Part shown: positions 1 to 8,248 of the stretch, piece by piece
Numbering within the stretch: the stretch's first letter is position 1
Layout: every line of letters begins with the position of its first letter
Assembly: GCF_004364935.1 (NCBI RefSeq)
Contig: NZ_SOBT01000011.1
Location: 124,001-188,000, forward strand
DNA from: Panacagrimonas perspica
Lineage (GTDB): Bacteria > Pseudomonadota > Gammaproteobacteria > Nevskiales > Nevskiaceae
Length of the DNA: 64,000 nt
Reading direction: 5' to 3'
Notes under the pieces: model-generated
What the model saw: only the letters and a program-made list of their open reading frames with translations
Database searches by the model: none
Told to the model about the DNA's origin: nothing
Position numbers and translations under genes: made by a program

Positions 1-2
1 TG

Positions 3-368
3 CTGATCCTCACCGCTGCCTTCAGCGTGTTCGCTGCCTTGTACGGCGCTCTGAAGGCTCGCCGCTACGATCTTGCGATGCTGCGCTGCCTTGGAGCGAC
101 GCGCGCCGAAGTGTTGCTAAGTTTGTTGCTCGAAGGTCTGCTTCTCGTTGCCGCGGGCGCACTGCTCGGCTTCGCTCTCGGCCACGGCACGATGGAGGTG
201 CTGGGGCGATGGATGGCGGCGAGCCGCGGTGTGTCGGCTACGGGGTGGACTTGGCTGCCAGCCGAAATGGTACTGATCATCGGACTGGTCACAATCGGGC
301 TTCTCGCGACGTTGCTGCCGGCCTGGCAGGCGTACCGCACCGACGTTGCGCGAATTCTCGCAGGCTGA
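3..368 (+). CDS. ABC transporter permease, FtsX/MacB type (3' part only)
   Basis: The reading frame is open from the window edge, so only about the last 121 residues are present. Three hydrophobic segments are visible: one at the very start, one around residues 40-65 and one near the end. Between the first two lies the basic loop RCLGATRAEV, and the C-terminus is PAWQAYRTDVARILAG. Such an R-x-LGA-x-R loop and a P-A-x-x-A-x-x-x-D-x-x-x-x-L tail are typical of FtsX-like permeases (MacB, LolC/E). These work in an ABC complex on lipoproteins, peptides or envelope substrates at the inner membrane. A DUF3299 lipoprotein gene follows after 4 bp, so the two are probably one operon. The ATPase partner would lie outside the window. 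The substrate cannot be read from this fragment. Confidence 0.8.
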   Translation: MILTAAFSVFAALYGALKARRYDLAMLRCLGATRAEVLLSLLLEGLLLVAAGALLGFALGHGTMEVLGRWMAASRGVSATGWTWLPAEMVLIIGLVTIGLLATLLPAWQAYRTDVARILAG

Positions 369-372
369 ACCT

Positions 373-1314
373 ATGCGATCTGGATGGCCGATTCTGTTCG
401 CCGCATGCCTTGTCGTCGTTGCCTGCGGGTCCGGCGAGCCCGCCGCCGAAAAGACCCACAAGGAGCTGAGCGTGGACGAACTGAACGCGGAGCCTGCCGA
501 GCCGTCGCTCGATGCCGGCGCCTTGCCGCCGGCCAGGTCCACGAACGACGGCGATTTTCCCGCCGTGGCGATGACCGGCTCTCCGGTCGACATCGCCCAG
601 GCGAAGTCCCTGCGGCTGCGACTGGTAGCCGAGACCGCCTATCTCGACGAGCGTCAGCGCTACGTCGTGGACCTGTTGGAACGCGATCTGGCCTACCTGA
701 CGCTTGTCGTCGAAACCGCGGATGGGCGACCGGTTCGTGGTGCCATTCCGCAGTTCAGCGTCACCGGAAGTTCGCGCATGGTGCCGATGACCGAACACCC
801 GACCACCGACGATTCGGGCTGGCTCGATTTCGGCGTGGTGGGTGGCAAGATGGGCAGCGATCGCGTGGACGTGACCGTGGCGGACCAGAAGATCGAAGTG
901 CTGCTCAATGTCATCAGTCTGAAAGCGATGGGGTTCGCCAAGCTCGACGAGATCGAAGGCGGGCTGCGTTGGGAGACCCTGATGCAGGCGCGCCTTCGCT
1001 TCGAAGGAGAGAAGGTCAGCGCCGACTTTCCGGCCGAGATCGCGATGAAGCACGGCAAGACCGTCAAACTGATCGGCTTCATGATGCCGCTGGAAGCCGA
1101 GGAGAACCAGAAGCATTTCCTGCTGACTTCCAACCCTCCCAGTTGCTTCTTCCACATTCCGGGCGGACCAGCTGGTGCCGTCGAGGTGTTCGCCGACACG
1201 GGCGTCAAGGCGTCGTGGGACCCGATCGTCCTGGAAGGCCGGTTCGAGACGGTGCAGGGTGGGCAACTGGGGGTGATCTACCGGCTGCGGCAAGCCCGGG
1301 TGATGTCGAAGTGA
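373..1314 (+). CDS. DUF3299-family lipoprotein
   Basis: This encodes 313 residues. The ATG at 373 gives a lipoprotein signal (hydrophobic stretch, then VVVAC with the lipidated Cys at about residue 18), which is why it is preferred over the frame-open start further upstream. The C-terminal part has the DUF3299 pattern: LIGFMMPLE, then a Cys-containing PPSCFFHIPGGPAGAVEVF block and a terminal strand-rich segment. The function of DUF3299 is not established. In Pseudomonas aeruginosa the corresponding gene sits with an ABC permease and ATPase in a zinc-starvation (Zur) gene set. Here the gene follows an FtsX-like permease after 4 bp and precedes a Zur-like regulator by 49 bp. A role in envelope zinc homeostasis is therefore a reasonable inference, not something the sequence proves. 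Confidence 0.75.
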   Translation: MRSGWPILFAACLVVVACGSGEPAAEKTHKELSVDELNAEPAEPSLDAGALPPARSTNDGDFPAVAMTGSPVDIAQAKSLRLRLVAETAYLDERQRYVVDLLERDLAYLTLVVETADGRPVRGAIPQFSVTGSSRMVPMTEHPTTDDSGWLDFGVVGGKMGSDRVDVTVADQKIEVLLNVISLKAMGFAKLDEIEGGLRWETLMQARLRFEGEKVSADFPAEIAMKHGKTVKLIGFMMPLEAEENQKHFLLTSNPPSCFFHIPGGPAGAVEVFADTGVKASWDPIVLEGRFETVQGGQLGVIYRLRQARVMSK

Positions 1315-1363
1315 TTTGCACCGTGGTCTGTGCTGCCATACTCCACGAGTCTATGATTTGCCC

Positions 1364-1843
1364 ATGAACTCGAAGAAGACGCCGGTCCGCGCGATCCGCT
1401 CCCGCGAGCTTCCAGCCGCGGCGCGACGGGTGGCTGAAGAGGCCTGCGCCAAGGCAGGTGAGCGCCTGACCGCCGCGCGCACTCAAGCGTACGCCGAGCT
1501 GCTGGCGCAGACTCGACCGATTTCCGCTTACGAACTGCTCGCACTCATGGAGCAGAAGGAAGGCCGTAAGCTCGCGCCGCTCACCGCCTACCGACAACTG
1601 GACTTCCTTGTGCGCGTAGGGTTGGTGCACAAGCTGCCGTCGGCTCAAGCGTACGTGGCGTGCAAGCATCTGGACCACCCGCACGACAGCCTTTACTTGG
1701 TCTGCTCGTCTTGTGGGAAGGCCGACGAGCTGGAATCCGATAGCTTGGCTGATCTCCTCAGCAAGGCAGCGCGGAGCCGAGGCTTCAAGCCGGAGAAGCC
1801 CATCGTTGAGATTCCGGGGCTTTGCCAGACCTGCAAGCACTAG
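1364..1843 (+). CDS. zur: Fur-family zinc-responsive repressor Zur
   Basis: This encodes 159 residues. The N-terminal half is a winged helix (LTAARTQAYAELLAQTRPISAYELLALM, then TAYRQLDFLVRVGLVHKL), and the C-terminal half is the Fur dimerisation domain. The structural zinc site of two CxxC pairs is intact: CSSC at about residue 115 and CQTC at the very end. The metal-sensing segment HLDHPHDSLYLVCSSCG resembles Zur more than Fur (no HHDH block). Zur proteins repress zinc uptake and zinc-sparing genes when zinc is sufficient. The gene lies 49 bp after the DUF3299 lipoprotein on the same strand and may be cotranscribed with it. Zur is favoured over Fur, PerR or Mur by the neighbours and the His pattern, but the exact metal is an inference. 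Confidence 0.8.
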   Translation: MNSKKTPVRAIRSRELPAAARRVAEEACAKAGERLTAARTQAYAELLAQTRPISAYELLALMEQKEGRKLAPLTAYRQLDFLVRVGLVHKLPSAQAYVACKHLDHPHDSLYLVCSSCGKADELESDSLADLLSKAARSRGFKPEKPIVEIPGLCQTCKH

Positions 1844-2079
1844 TGACGAACTAGTCAGGCGCTCCCGATGGTCGCAGCCCTCGGCCGCGAAAAGAAAGTC
1901 CACAACGTGTCTCTTTCTTCATCGCAAACGCTGAGGAATGACCGCTTGGGGCACGGATCCAATCGGTCGTTGCTCGCACCGTGAACTAGGCGTTCAAAGC
2001 GCCTGCTGGCTTCGCGAGATCCTCGGTTCCGATCGTCATGGTTTCGGTGGCGACGTGACGCGCGCGGGACGGTAGCGGC

Positions 2080-2514
2080 TCAGCTTCCCGCTTGCGAGCC
2101 AAGGCGCACGATCCCGTCGATCGAACGGTTGTAGGTCGCGATCAGTACCTGGCGGGCCTGTTCGTCGGAGACGCCTCGCGCGATCCAGTTGGCTCCCCAG
2201 CGGATTCTGCAACCGTCCTGTGCATCGTCCAGGTAAACGACCGCGTGGTAATGATCGACCGGCAGTGGCGACTCATTGATGATCGAATAGGACACCAGTC
2301 GATTCTCGACGAGCGCTTCGAGGCGCTCCTCGATCGTGCCCGGCTTCCCGGCGAGCCGGATCGTTCGGACGCTGCCGATTCCCGAGCCGCGCATCTCGAC
2401 GGATTCGATGACGTCGGGCAGTCGGCGTTTGATGCCCCCGAAGTCCGCGAGTAGCGCGTAGACGCGACTCGGTGAGAGGGCGACGATTCTCTCGACGAGG
2501 ACGTCGTAGGCCAT
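2080..2514 (-). CDS. SRPBCC (START/polyketide-cyclase fold) protein
   Basis: This encodes 144 residues. The start at MAYDVLVERIV is preferred over the ATG five codons upstream because an AAGGAG ribosome-binding site lies 6 bases before it. The sequence has the SRPBCC pattern: a first strand, the helix SPSRVYALLADFGGIKRRLPDVIESVEM, a run of strands (GSVRTIRLAG, TIEERLEAL, LVSYSIINESPLPVDHYHAVVYL), and a long C-terminal helix. This fold binds hydrophobic ligands, and many members are uncharacterised. It stands alone on the minus strand, between Zur and the NGPSLDGF-repeat gene. No ligand or partner can be inferred. Confidence 0.75.
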   Translation of the reverse strand: MAYDVLVERIVALSPSRVYALLADFGGIKRRLPDVIESVEMRGSGIGSVRTIRLAGKPGTIEERLEALVENRLVSYSIINESPLPVDHYHAVVYLDDAQDGCRIRWGANWIARGVSDEQARQVLIATYNRSIDGIVRLGSQAGS

Positions 2515-2762
2515 CTGATACTCCTTCATCGCGATGAGCTTTGGTGGAAAAGGCTAATGCGCGCGATTCTAGGATCGTGGACGCTGTGCCTTCCATACTT
2601 CAGTCCCAACGTTCAGTCACCTCGGGGCTGTCGGAGTGCAGTGAAAAGGCGCCTGCATATCTACTACCGCGCCTTGCCCCGAGGGTCCGTCACGCATCGA
2701 CCGGACCGCCCGGCCACCCAGGCGCCGCGGATCCAAGTCAGATCCGGCATCGCCGACGCTCT

Positions 2763-3260
2763 TTACGACGTGTGGATCGCGATGAAGACCGTGCCGAGCT
2801 TCAGGTCGGCGAGGCCGTCCAGGCTGGGACCGTTCGGATCGGGAAGGTCGCAGTTGTTCTTGATGGTGCAGGTGCGGAGCGAGGGCGCATCCGTCTGGAC
2901 CGGGGCGAAACCGTCGAGGCTCGGCCCATTCTGATCCGGAAAGTCGCAGTTGCCCTTGCTGGGGCAGGTCCTGATCGATGGCGCCTTGCTGTCGTGGCCG
3001 ACGCTGGTGTCGGCGAAGCCATCGAGACTCGGACCGTTCATGTCGTGCTGGCCGTGCTGTTTGACGCCAGCCGGGACCGGGACCACGAAGCCATCAAGGC
3101 TCGGGCCGTTCGGATCAGGGGGCTCGCAGTTGCCCTTGACGGTGCAGGTCCTGAGCGACAGCGGGCCGTCCGCAGTCGCAGCGAACGACGAGGTCGACAC
3201 GAACGACAGCGCGATGGCAGAGACGGCGACGGCTGCCTGGAGTGCTTTGGTGAGGTTCAT
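2763..3260 (-). CDS. secreted NGPSLDGF-repeat protein, unknown family
   Basis: This encodes 165 residues. The start at 3260 has a GGAG site 8 bases upstream and opens a clear Sec signal peptide (NLTKALQAAVAVSAIALSF, cleavage probably after SSFA). The mature part is almost entirely repeats. NGPSLDG occurs at residues 51-57, 75-81, 111-117 and 143-149. Three of the four copies are preceded by an R-T-C-x5-C module (Cys 39/45, 99/105, 131/137) that runs through a K-x-N-C core into a P-D-x link. The regular C-x5-C spacing suggests one disulfide per module in the periplasm or outside the cell. I do not recognise the family. A repeat-built structural or binding protein, or a multi-core secreted peptide precursor, are both possible. 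No modification or protease gene lies beside it. Confidence 0.7.
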   Translation of the reverse strand: MNLTKALQAAVAVSAIALSFVSTSSFAATADGPLSLRTCTVKGNCEPPDPNGPSLDGFVVPVPAGVKQHGQHDMNGPSLDGFADTSVGHDSKAPSIRTCPSKGNCDFPDQNGPSLDGFAPVQTDAPSLRTCTIKNNCDLPDPNGPSLDGLADLKLGTVFIAIHTS

Positions 3261-3775
3261 CGTGAATCTCCGGTGAGGTGTTTGGCCGAAGAGATCGTCC
3301 CTTCGATGGACGCTACTTTGCTCGCCTGAGCGCCGGACATCCTTCCCACGGATAAACAAGATTCAAACTTCGTTTACACCTTGAGATCCGAAGCGTCCGG
3401 GTCAGCAGCGTCGATTCGATCGGCGCTGCCCCTTGAGCTTCGGCCTCCACTGTGCGGGCCCGAGAGTCGGGGCGACTTCCGCGAGACGGGTGAGCACGCG
3501 TTGCAGTCCCTCTTCGTCCTTCGCTACGTCGGACCTCGGACGAAAGGCAATGCCGGCCGAGCGAACCAAGCTGCGAAAGCTATTTCGAGACCGGCTACTT
3601 GCATTGCCTGAATCACTGGCGCAGAACGTCTGACCACTGAAGCGAACGTTTGGGGCGGGACGCGCTGGCGACTCAAAGCACCCAGCGGCGCATGCCGCTG
3701 GGTAAGTCTTTCAGGAGCAGCGCGAACACTGCTCTTCGATTGCAAAAATGATGACGTTCAACAGGCTATATCGAG
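3261..3775. other. gene-free stretch
   Basis: Open frames here are short, overlap on both strands and lack ribosome-binding sites or recognisable protein patterns. The only structure seen is a 9-bp inverted repeat (CCCAGCGGC, 3681-3689 and 3694-3702) around GCAT, without a T-run. Confidence 0.5.
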
Positions 3776-3955
3776 CTACTTGTCATCATCATCATCATCA
3801 TCATCGTCGGCTTTAGCGACTTCGTCATCATCATCGAAAGTCGCGTCAGTATTAATCTTCGCTTGGCTATGGAAGTCGAAGGTCCATTTGATGGTTCGGC
3901 CGGGAAGATCTTCAGCGGATCGAAGATTATTCGTTGCGGCAAAGACCATGGACAT
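3776..3955 (-). CDS. short ORF with poly-Asp C-terminus, possible gene remnant
   Basis: This is a 59-residue reading frame starting at ATG 3955. It reads plausibly as protein (RTIKWTFDFHSQAKI, then TDATFDDDDEVAKA) and ends in nine aspartates and a lysine. The last part is encoded by a (GAT)7 run flanked by GAC codons. The frame stays open for about 18 codons upstream of the ATG without another start, then meets stops. This may be the surviving 3' end of a longer gene whose 5' part has decayed. The surrounding DNA is less GC-rich than the core genes. No family is recognised and no good ribosome-binding site is seen. Confidence 0.35.
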   Translation of the reverse strand: MSMVFAATNNLRSAEDLPGRTIKWTFDFHSQAKINTDATFDDDDEVAKADDDDDDDDDK

Positions 3956-4883
3956 CGCTCGCGTATTGGTCCCTGATTTCGCTCCTGATCGCGCGAAGCT
4001 TCTGTTGCAAGTCCATGGTCACTTAAGTTCGGACGCCGATAATTTTCAGACACTGCAACGCGCTCGACATCCCGCTGACCTTCGCCTCAAGTCTGCAAGC
4101 CTAAGTCTGTGGGCCGGACATCGGGAGTCGCGGATGCTGCCGGGGCATGAAGCGCCTCACGCTGCCGCGGTGATATTGACTGACGAAATCCTGGTCAGCG
4201 CCGGAGCGGGGCAGGCATCTCCATTGGATAGGCCAGGCGTCATCAGTGTCGTTTTTTGAAGCCGGGAAACGTCCCCTCCACTCGGTGGATTCTCGGCTTC
4301 CTGAAGGCACGACAGTATAGGAAGTTGCGTCATATGCAGCTATCGCACATCGATGAGGGTTTTGATATCAGGATCGGTCGCCCAAGCTGAATGACCGGCC
4401 CGTCACATATCGTCGAACGACATCTGGTCTCGGGTGCTCTCGAGAAATCTCGTGTAGCGACAGCTGATACTCGCGCATCTCCTCGAGGTCTCTCCTTGCC
4501 TTTGTCAGGGGTGAGCGCCCCAGCGAGTCTGCCGCGCCGTTGACTTGGCAAACGTAGCCCTCCTGGAGACAAAATTCATCTTGCTGTTGAGAGGGCATGA
4601 AGGAGAAAGAAGTGCCGCAGATTGTGCTGCCAGATGATGCTCGGCAGTTGTGCCGCTTCATCCGTCCGGCTGAACTCTAAACTCCCCGGTTGGGCAATGC
4701 CTGGGGCAAAGCTACGAGGTAGCCGAAGCGAACCGACCGATCGACTAGTGGAGAGACATGCCGAAAAAGCAGGTGCTGTAACTCAGCGCCCAGGTGCGAC
4801 GGTTCGGTTGAGCGCTTTAAAGCCGCTATTTTTTAGGCCTTTGCAGCGAGGGCACTGTGATCTGCACGCTGGCCTAGAAAAAG
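3956..4883. other. gene-poor, probably degenerate region
   Basis: No intact gene is supported. Minus-strand frames in this stretch carry protein-like fragments that change frame and meet stops. Examples are MDLQQKLRAIRSEIRDQYAS near 4025-3965 and a preceding KVSGMSSALQCLKI segment. This fits a decayed gene running into the short Asp-rich ORF. The identity of the ancestor is not recognisable. The right end abuts tRNA-Ser, a common integration target, but no integrase or direct repeat of the tRNA end was seen. Confidence 0.4.
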
Positions 4884-4973
4884 TGGCGGAGAGGGAGGGA
4901 TTCGAACCCCCGGTACGTTTGCACGTACGCCTGATTTCGAGTCAGGTACATTCAACCACTCTGCCACCTCTCC
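4884..4973 (-). tRNA. tRNA-Ser (anticodon CGA)
   Basis: This is a 90-nt minus-strand tRNA. The acceptor stem GGAGAGG (4973-4967) pairs with CCTCTCC, followed by discriminator G and an encoded CCA (4886-4884). The anticodon stem-loop CTGACTCGAAATCAG places CGA at 4939-4937. A long variable arm (GCGTACGTGCAAACGTAC) and the T-arm GGTTCGAATCC are class II serine tRNA hallmarks. It reads UCG codons. Confidence 0.97.
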
Positions 4974-5046
4974 GCGGCCCGAGGTCTGTCGACTCGGCGG
5001 CTGTGCTAGCGTCCGCCAGCCCATGAACCGGACCGCATTCTAGAGG

Positions 5047-6504
5047 ATGAGGGAGCTTGTCGCGAGGATTCCGTGGTGGCGGGTGGCGGGGCTGACCCTG
5101 GCGGCCACCGTCCTGCTGCTACTGTCCACCTGCTCGCCGCGCGTCACCACCATCGAACAGGTGCAGCAGCTCGGTGCCCTGCGCGTGGCGACGATCAACA
5201 GTCCCACGACGTACTACGAAGGCCCGGCCGGCCCCACCGGTTTCGAATATGAACTGGCCCTCGGGCTGGCGCAGAACCTGGGCGTCGAATTGGAGCTGGT
5301 GATCGTCGACAGTCCCGCGGCGGCGCTTCAGGCGGTTCAGACCGGGCGGGCCCAGATCGCGGCCGCAGGCATCTCGGTGACGCCGCTGCGCAGCCAGGCC
5401 CTGCGCTTCTCGCGGCCGGTGCTCACCGTCGTGCCCCAGCTGATCTATCGAAGGGGCAGTCCCCGGCCCTCGAAGCCGGCGGACATCACGGAAGGCCTGG
5501 TCGTGGCGCAGCAGAGCGCGGCCGCGGAGCATCTGGCCAAGCTCAAGGAGACGGCTCCGGAACTCACGTGGACGGAGACCGCCGACGCCGAGACAGAAGA
5601 GCTGCTGCTCCAGGTGGCCAACGGCGAGATTTCGTACACCGTGGCGCCGTCGGACGTCGTGGCCATCAACCAGCGCTACTACCCGCAGCTGCGCGTCGCC
5701 TTCGACGTCGCCGAGCGCCAGGACGTCGCCTGGGCGTTTGCGAATGGCGCTGACAACAGCCTGTACAACCTCGCCCAGCATTACCTCAGCGGCAAGAGCG
5801 AGGCGGACCTGGCGCGCCTGCGGGATCGGTATTTCGGGCACGTCGAGCAGGTGGACTACCTGGGCGCGGTCGCGCTGGCCACCCACGTGACGACGCGACT
5901 GCCCAAGTACCGCGCGATGTTCGAGCGCGCGGGCGAGAAGTTCGGCATGGACTGGCGGCTGATCGCGGCCATCGGCTACCAGGAGTCGCACTGGGATCCT
6001 TCTGCGGTCAGCCCCACCGGCGTGCGCGGCATCATGCAGCTCACCAGCGAGACGGCAAGATTCCTCGACGTCGCCAATCGGGAAGATCCGGCCCAGAGCA
6101 TCAACGGGGGTGCGCGCTACATCCGCCGTCTCATCGACCTGATCCCGCCCGACGTCACGGACCCCGATCGCACCTGGCTGGCGCTGGCGGCGTACAACAT
6201 GGGCTATGGACACCTGATCGACGTGCGTGAACTCGCGCGACAGCGCGGTGGCGATCCGACGCGCTGGGTCGACGTGCGCAACAACCTTCCGCTGCTGACG
6301 CAGGCGCGCTGGTATCAGAAGACCAAGCACGGCTATGCGCGCGGGCACGAGGCCAGGACTTACGTCGGCAACGTGCGCACCTACTACGACATGCTGGTGT
6401 ACCTGTTCGGGGATCCGCCGCAGGCGCCGGTGCCAATCGAAACGCCGCCCGAGCACGCGCCGCCGCGGGAAGATCCGCTGAACATCCGCACGCCGGTGTT
6501 GTAG
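5047..6504 (+). CDS. mltF: membrane-bound lytic murein transglycosylase F
   Basis: This encodes 485 residues, the usual MltF length. The N-terminus is a lipoprotein-like signal (hydrophobic 14-28, LSTCS with Cys at about 29). Residues about 35-265 form a periplasmic solute-binding (SBP_bac_3) module (LRVATINSPTTYYEG, GFEYELALGLAQNLGV, RAQIAAAGISVT). Residues about 290-450 are a family 1 lytic transglycosylase (SLT) domain with IGYQESHWDP (catalytic Glu about 313), SPTGVRGIMQLT and LAAYNMGYGH. The enzyme cleaves MurNAc-GlcNAc bonds of peptidoglycan to 1,6-anhydro products, anchored to the outer membrane. It stands alone; the divergent tRNA-Ser is upstream and def converges from the other side. 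A purine-rich AGAGG abuts the ATG, which is closer than usual. Confidence 0.93.
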   Translation: MRELVARIPWWRVAGLTLAATVLLLLSTCSPRVTTIEQVQQLGALRVATINSPTTYYEGPAGPTGFEYELALGLAQNLGVELELVIVDSPAAALQAVQTGRAQIAAAGISVTPLRSQALRFSRPVLTVVPQLIYRRGSPRPSKPADITEGLVVAQQSAAAEHLAKLKETAPELTWTETADAETEELLLQVANGEISYTVAPSDVVAINQRYYPQLRVAFDVAERQDVAWAFANGADNSLYNLAQHYLSGKSEADLARLRDRYFGHVEQVDYLGAVALATHVTTRLPKYRAMFERAGEKFGMDWRLIAAIGYQESHWDPSAVSPTGVRGIMQLTSETARFLDVANREDPAQSINGGARYIRRLIDLIPPDVTDPDRTWLALAAYNMGYGHLIDVRELARQRGGDPTRWVDVRNNLPLLTQARWYQKTKHGYARGHEARTYVGNVRTYYDMLVYLFGDPPQAPVPIETPPEHAPPREDPLNIRTPVL

Positions 6505-6568
6505 GGCGGGTTACGGCGCCGCGCGCCTGACCCATCCTGCGACGGCTGCGAGACCCTTCTGCAGTGCT

Positions 6569-7099
6569 TCAGTCGTCCCGGTCCGGTACCCCGGGAAACA
6601 GCACGTCCTGGAAGCCGAAACGGCTGAAGTCGCGTATGCGCATCGGATACAGGATGCCGTCGAGATGATCGCACTCGTGCTGCACGACGCGTGCATGAAA
6701 GCCGTCGACGGTTCGATCGATCGGCTGTCCTTTCGCATCCACGCCGGTGTAGCGCAGCCTGCGAAAGCGCGGCACGACGCCGCGCAGGCCGGGCACCGAC
6801 AGGCAACCTTCCCAACCGTCCTCCAGTTCGTCGGACAGCGGCGTGAGCACCGGATTGATCAGTACCGTCTCGGGCACCGACGGCGCATCCGGATAGCGGG
6901 GGCTGGATCCGAAGCCGAAGATCACGACGCGAAGATCCACGCCGATCTGCGGGGCCGCCAGGCCCGCGCCATCGAGCGAGCGCATCGTCTCGAACATGTC
7001 GGCGATCAGCGTGTGCAGCTCGCGCGTGTCGAAGCGGTCCACCTCGCGCGAACGGCGCAGCAGGCGCTCGTCGCCCATCCGCAGCACGTCGCGGATCAT
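6569..7099 (-). CDS. def: peptide deformylase
   Basis: This encodes 176 residues. All three deformylase motifs are present: GLAAPQIG (residues 46-53), EGCLSVPG (97-104, with metal ligand Cys 99) and QHECDHLDG (140-148, with metal ligands His 141 and His 145 and catalytic Glu 142). It removes the formyl group from the N-terminal methionine of nascent proteins, in the cytosol, using Fe2+ or another divalent metal. Genomes often carry two deformylases. This copy is paired with a 2Fe-2S ferredoxin-like gene rather than with fmt, so it may be the accessory copy. The ATGA overlap with the upstream gene (7096-7099) indicates translational coupling. Confidence 0.93.
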   Translation of the reverse strand: MIRDVLRMGDERLLRRSREVDRFDTRELHTLIADMFETMRSLDGAGLAAPQIGVDLRVVIFGFGSSPRYPDAPSVPETVLINPVLTPLSDELEDGWEGCLSVPGLRGVVPRFRRLRYTGVDAKGQPIDRTVDGFHARVVQHECDHLDGILYPMRIRDFSRFGFQDVLFPGVPDRDD

Positions 7100-7431
7100 G
7101 GCTTGGGCGGCGGTGCGTCCGGCAGGCGCAAGCGCTCCACGATCTGTCCGCCGACGACATGGCGGTCGATGATCTCGTCGATGTCAGCCTTGTCGCGAAA
7201 GGTGTACCAGACACCCTGCGGATAGATCGCGAGGCAGGGGCCTTCCTCGCAGCGCTCCATGCAGCCGGCCTGGTTCACGCGAACCTTGCCCGGTGCGTTG
7301 AGCCGCAGCTGCGCGATGCGCGCCTTGGCATGGTCGCGCGCCTGCGTGGCGCCCTTGTCGTTGCAACAGGTCCGCGCGCCGGGAGGGCGCTGGTTGTTGC
7401 AGAAGAAGAGGTGGTGTTCGTAGTAGCTCAT
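7096..7431 (-). CDS. thioredoxin-like [2Fe-2S] ferredoxin family protein
   Basis: This encodes 111 residues. It begins [15 protein letters not shown] and has cysteines at [15 protein letters not shown] and [21 protein letters not shown]. The latter matches the C-terminal ligand region of thin (thioredoxin-fold) 2Fe-2S ferredoxins related to NuoE. Such small stand-alone proteins are common in Proteobacteria and their electron partners are mostly unknown. It overlaps def by 4 bp, so the pair is an operon. No dedicated reductase or oxygenase lies nearby. The family call is firm, the role is not. Confidence 0.8.
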   Translation of the reverse strand: MSYYEHHLFFCNNQRPPGARTCCNDKGATQARDHAKARIAQLRLNAPGKVRVNQAGCMERCEEGPCLAIYPQGVWYTFRDKADIDEIIDRHVVGGQIVERLRLPDAPPPKP

Positions 7432-7471
7432 GCGCCTATTCTGGGGCGCTGTCGCCGGACCGCAAGTGACC

Positions 7472-7537
7472 GTAGCCCGGGCGAAGCCCGGGGTTGCGCT
7501 CCGTATGCGAGGGGAGTCCCGGGCTTCGCCCGGCTAC
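7472..7537. repeat. REP palindrome pair (GTAG...CTAC), copy 1
   Basis: This has a left hairpin GTAGCCCGGGCGAAGCCCGGG and a right hairpin CCCGGGCTTCGCCCGGCTAC with a short spacer. It is the C-G stem variant, and one G is missing in the right arm. It ends 3 bp before the stop codon of the minus-strand DUF481 gene. Confidence 0.9.
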
Positions 7538-7540
7538 GAG

Positions 7541-8248
7541 CTACTTCTGCCCGAACGCGTACGACAGGTTCACGGCCGTGAACGTGTCGGTCTTCTTGGT
7601 CTCCGGCGGCACGTTCGAATTGTTGCGTGCGGTGAACGAGATCGACGCGAACAGGTTGCCCACCACCGACATCTTCAGCTCGCTGACGGCCTCGGAGAAG
7701 GTATTGCTGTTGCCGTACTCGACCTTCAGCGACTGGGCGAAGGCACTGGTGTCCGAAATCTTCCAGAGGTATTTGCCGCCGGCGCGGCCGATGGCCTCGC
7801 GCTCCTTGTCGCCGGTTTCCTGCTCCTCGGTCTGGCGCCAGCCGGCGCCGATTTCGGCATCCAGCGTATGGATCGGGCCGGTGAGCAGATGGCGGCCATA
7901 GCCGACCGTCTCGGCCGTGCGTTCACGAAATCCGCCGAACAGATCCTTTTCCCAGTCCACCGCGCCGAACATGTAGTCGCGCTCGGTGAAGTGATAGTCG
8001 AGCTTGTCGCCCACGGTGTAGCGCTCGGCGGAGCGTCCGTCCTCGTCGCCGTTGTTGATGGCTGTTGCGCTGAAGCTGTTCTTCCACGTCTCGGACTTCC
8101 AGTCCAGACGGAATTTGCCGTTGAAGGACTCGGTTTCCGAATTGCCGCTCGTGGTCAGGAGTCCTGCGCCTGCCTCGCCTTTCCATTCGCTGTGAGCCAT
8201 CGCGGGCACGCTCATCAGCGCGGCAAAAGCGGTACGTCGAAGCATCAT
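7541..8248 (-). CDS. DUF481 outer-membrane protein (YdiY-like)
   Basis: This encodes 235 residues. The start at the first of two adjacent ATGs (8248 or 8245) follows AAGGAG and opens a short signal peptide ending PAMAHS. The mature part is alternating amphipathic strands (SFNGKFRLDWKSETWKNSFS, YTVGDKLDYHFTERDYMFG, RHLLTGPIHTLDAEIGAGWR) ending in an aromatic-rich strand, NLSYAFGQK. That is the beta-barrel pattern of DUF481 (salt-stress-induced outer-membrane protein family). Function is unknown in most species. It is divergent from the glcF-like gene, and its 3' end lies against a REP pair. Confidence 0.8.
   Translation of the reverse strand: MMLRRTAFAALMSVPAMAHSEWKGEAGAGLLTTSGNSETESFNGKFRLDWKSETWKNSFSATAINNGDEDGRSAERYTVGDKLDYHFTERDYMFGAVDWEKDLFGGFRERTAETVGYGRHLLTGPIHTLDAEIGAGWRQTEEQETGDKEREAIGRAGGKYLWKISDTSAFAQSLKVEYGNSNTFSEAVSELKMSVVGNLFASISFTARNNSNVPPETKKTDTFTAVNLSYAFGQK

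Noticed and set aside
3381-3633. Two overlapping plus-strand frames of 66-76 codons
   Set aside because: They overlap in different frames, have no ribosome-binding site and no protein-like composition.
3780-4259. 159-codon plus-strand frame starting with nine serines
   Set aside because: The serines come from the GAT repeat read on the opposite strand. The minus-strand reading (poly-Asp end) looks more protein-like.
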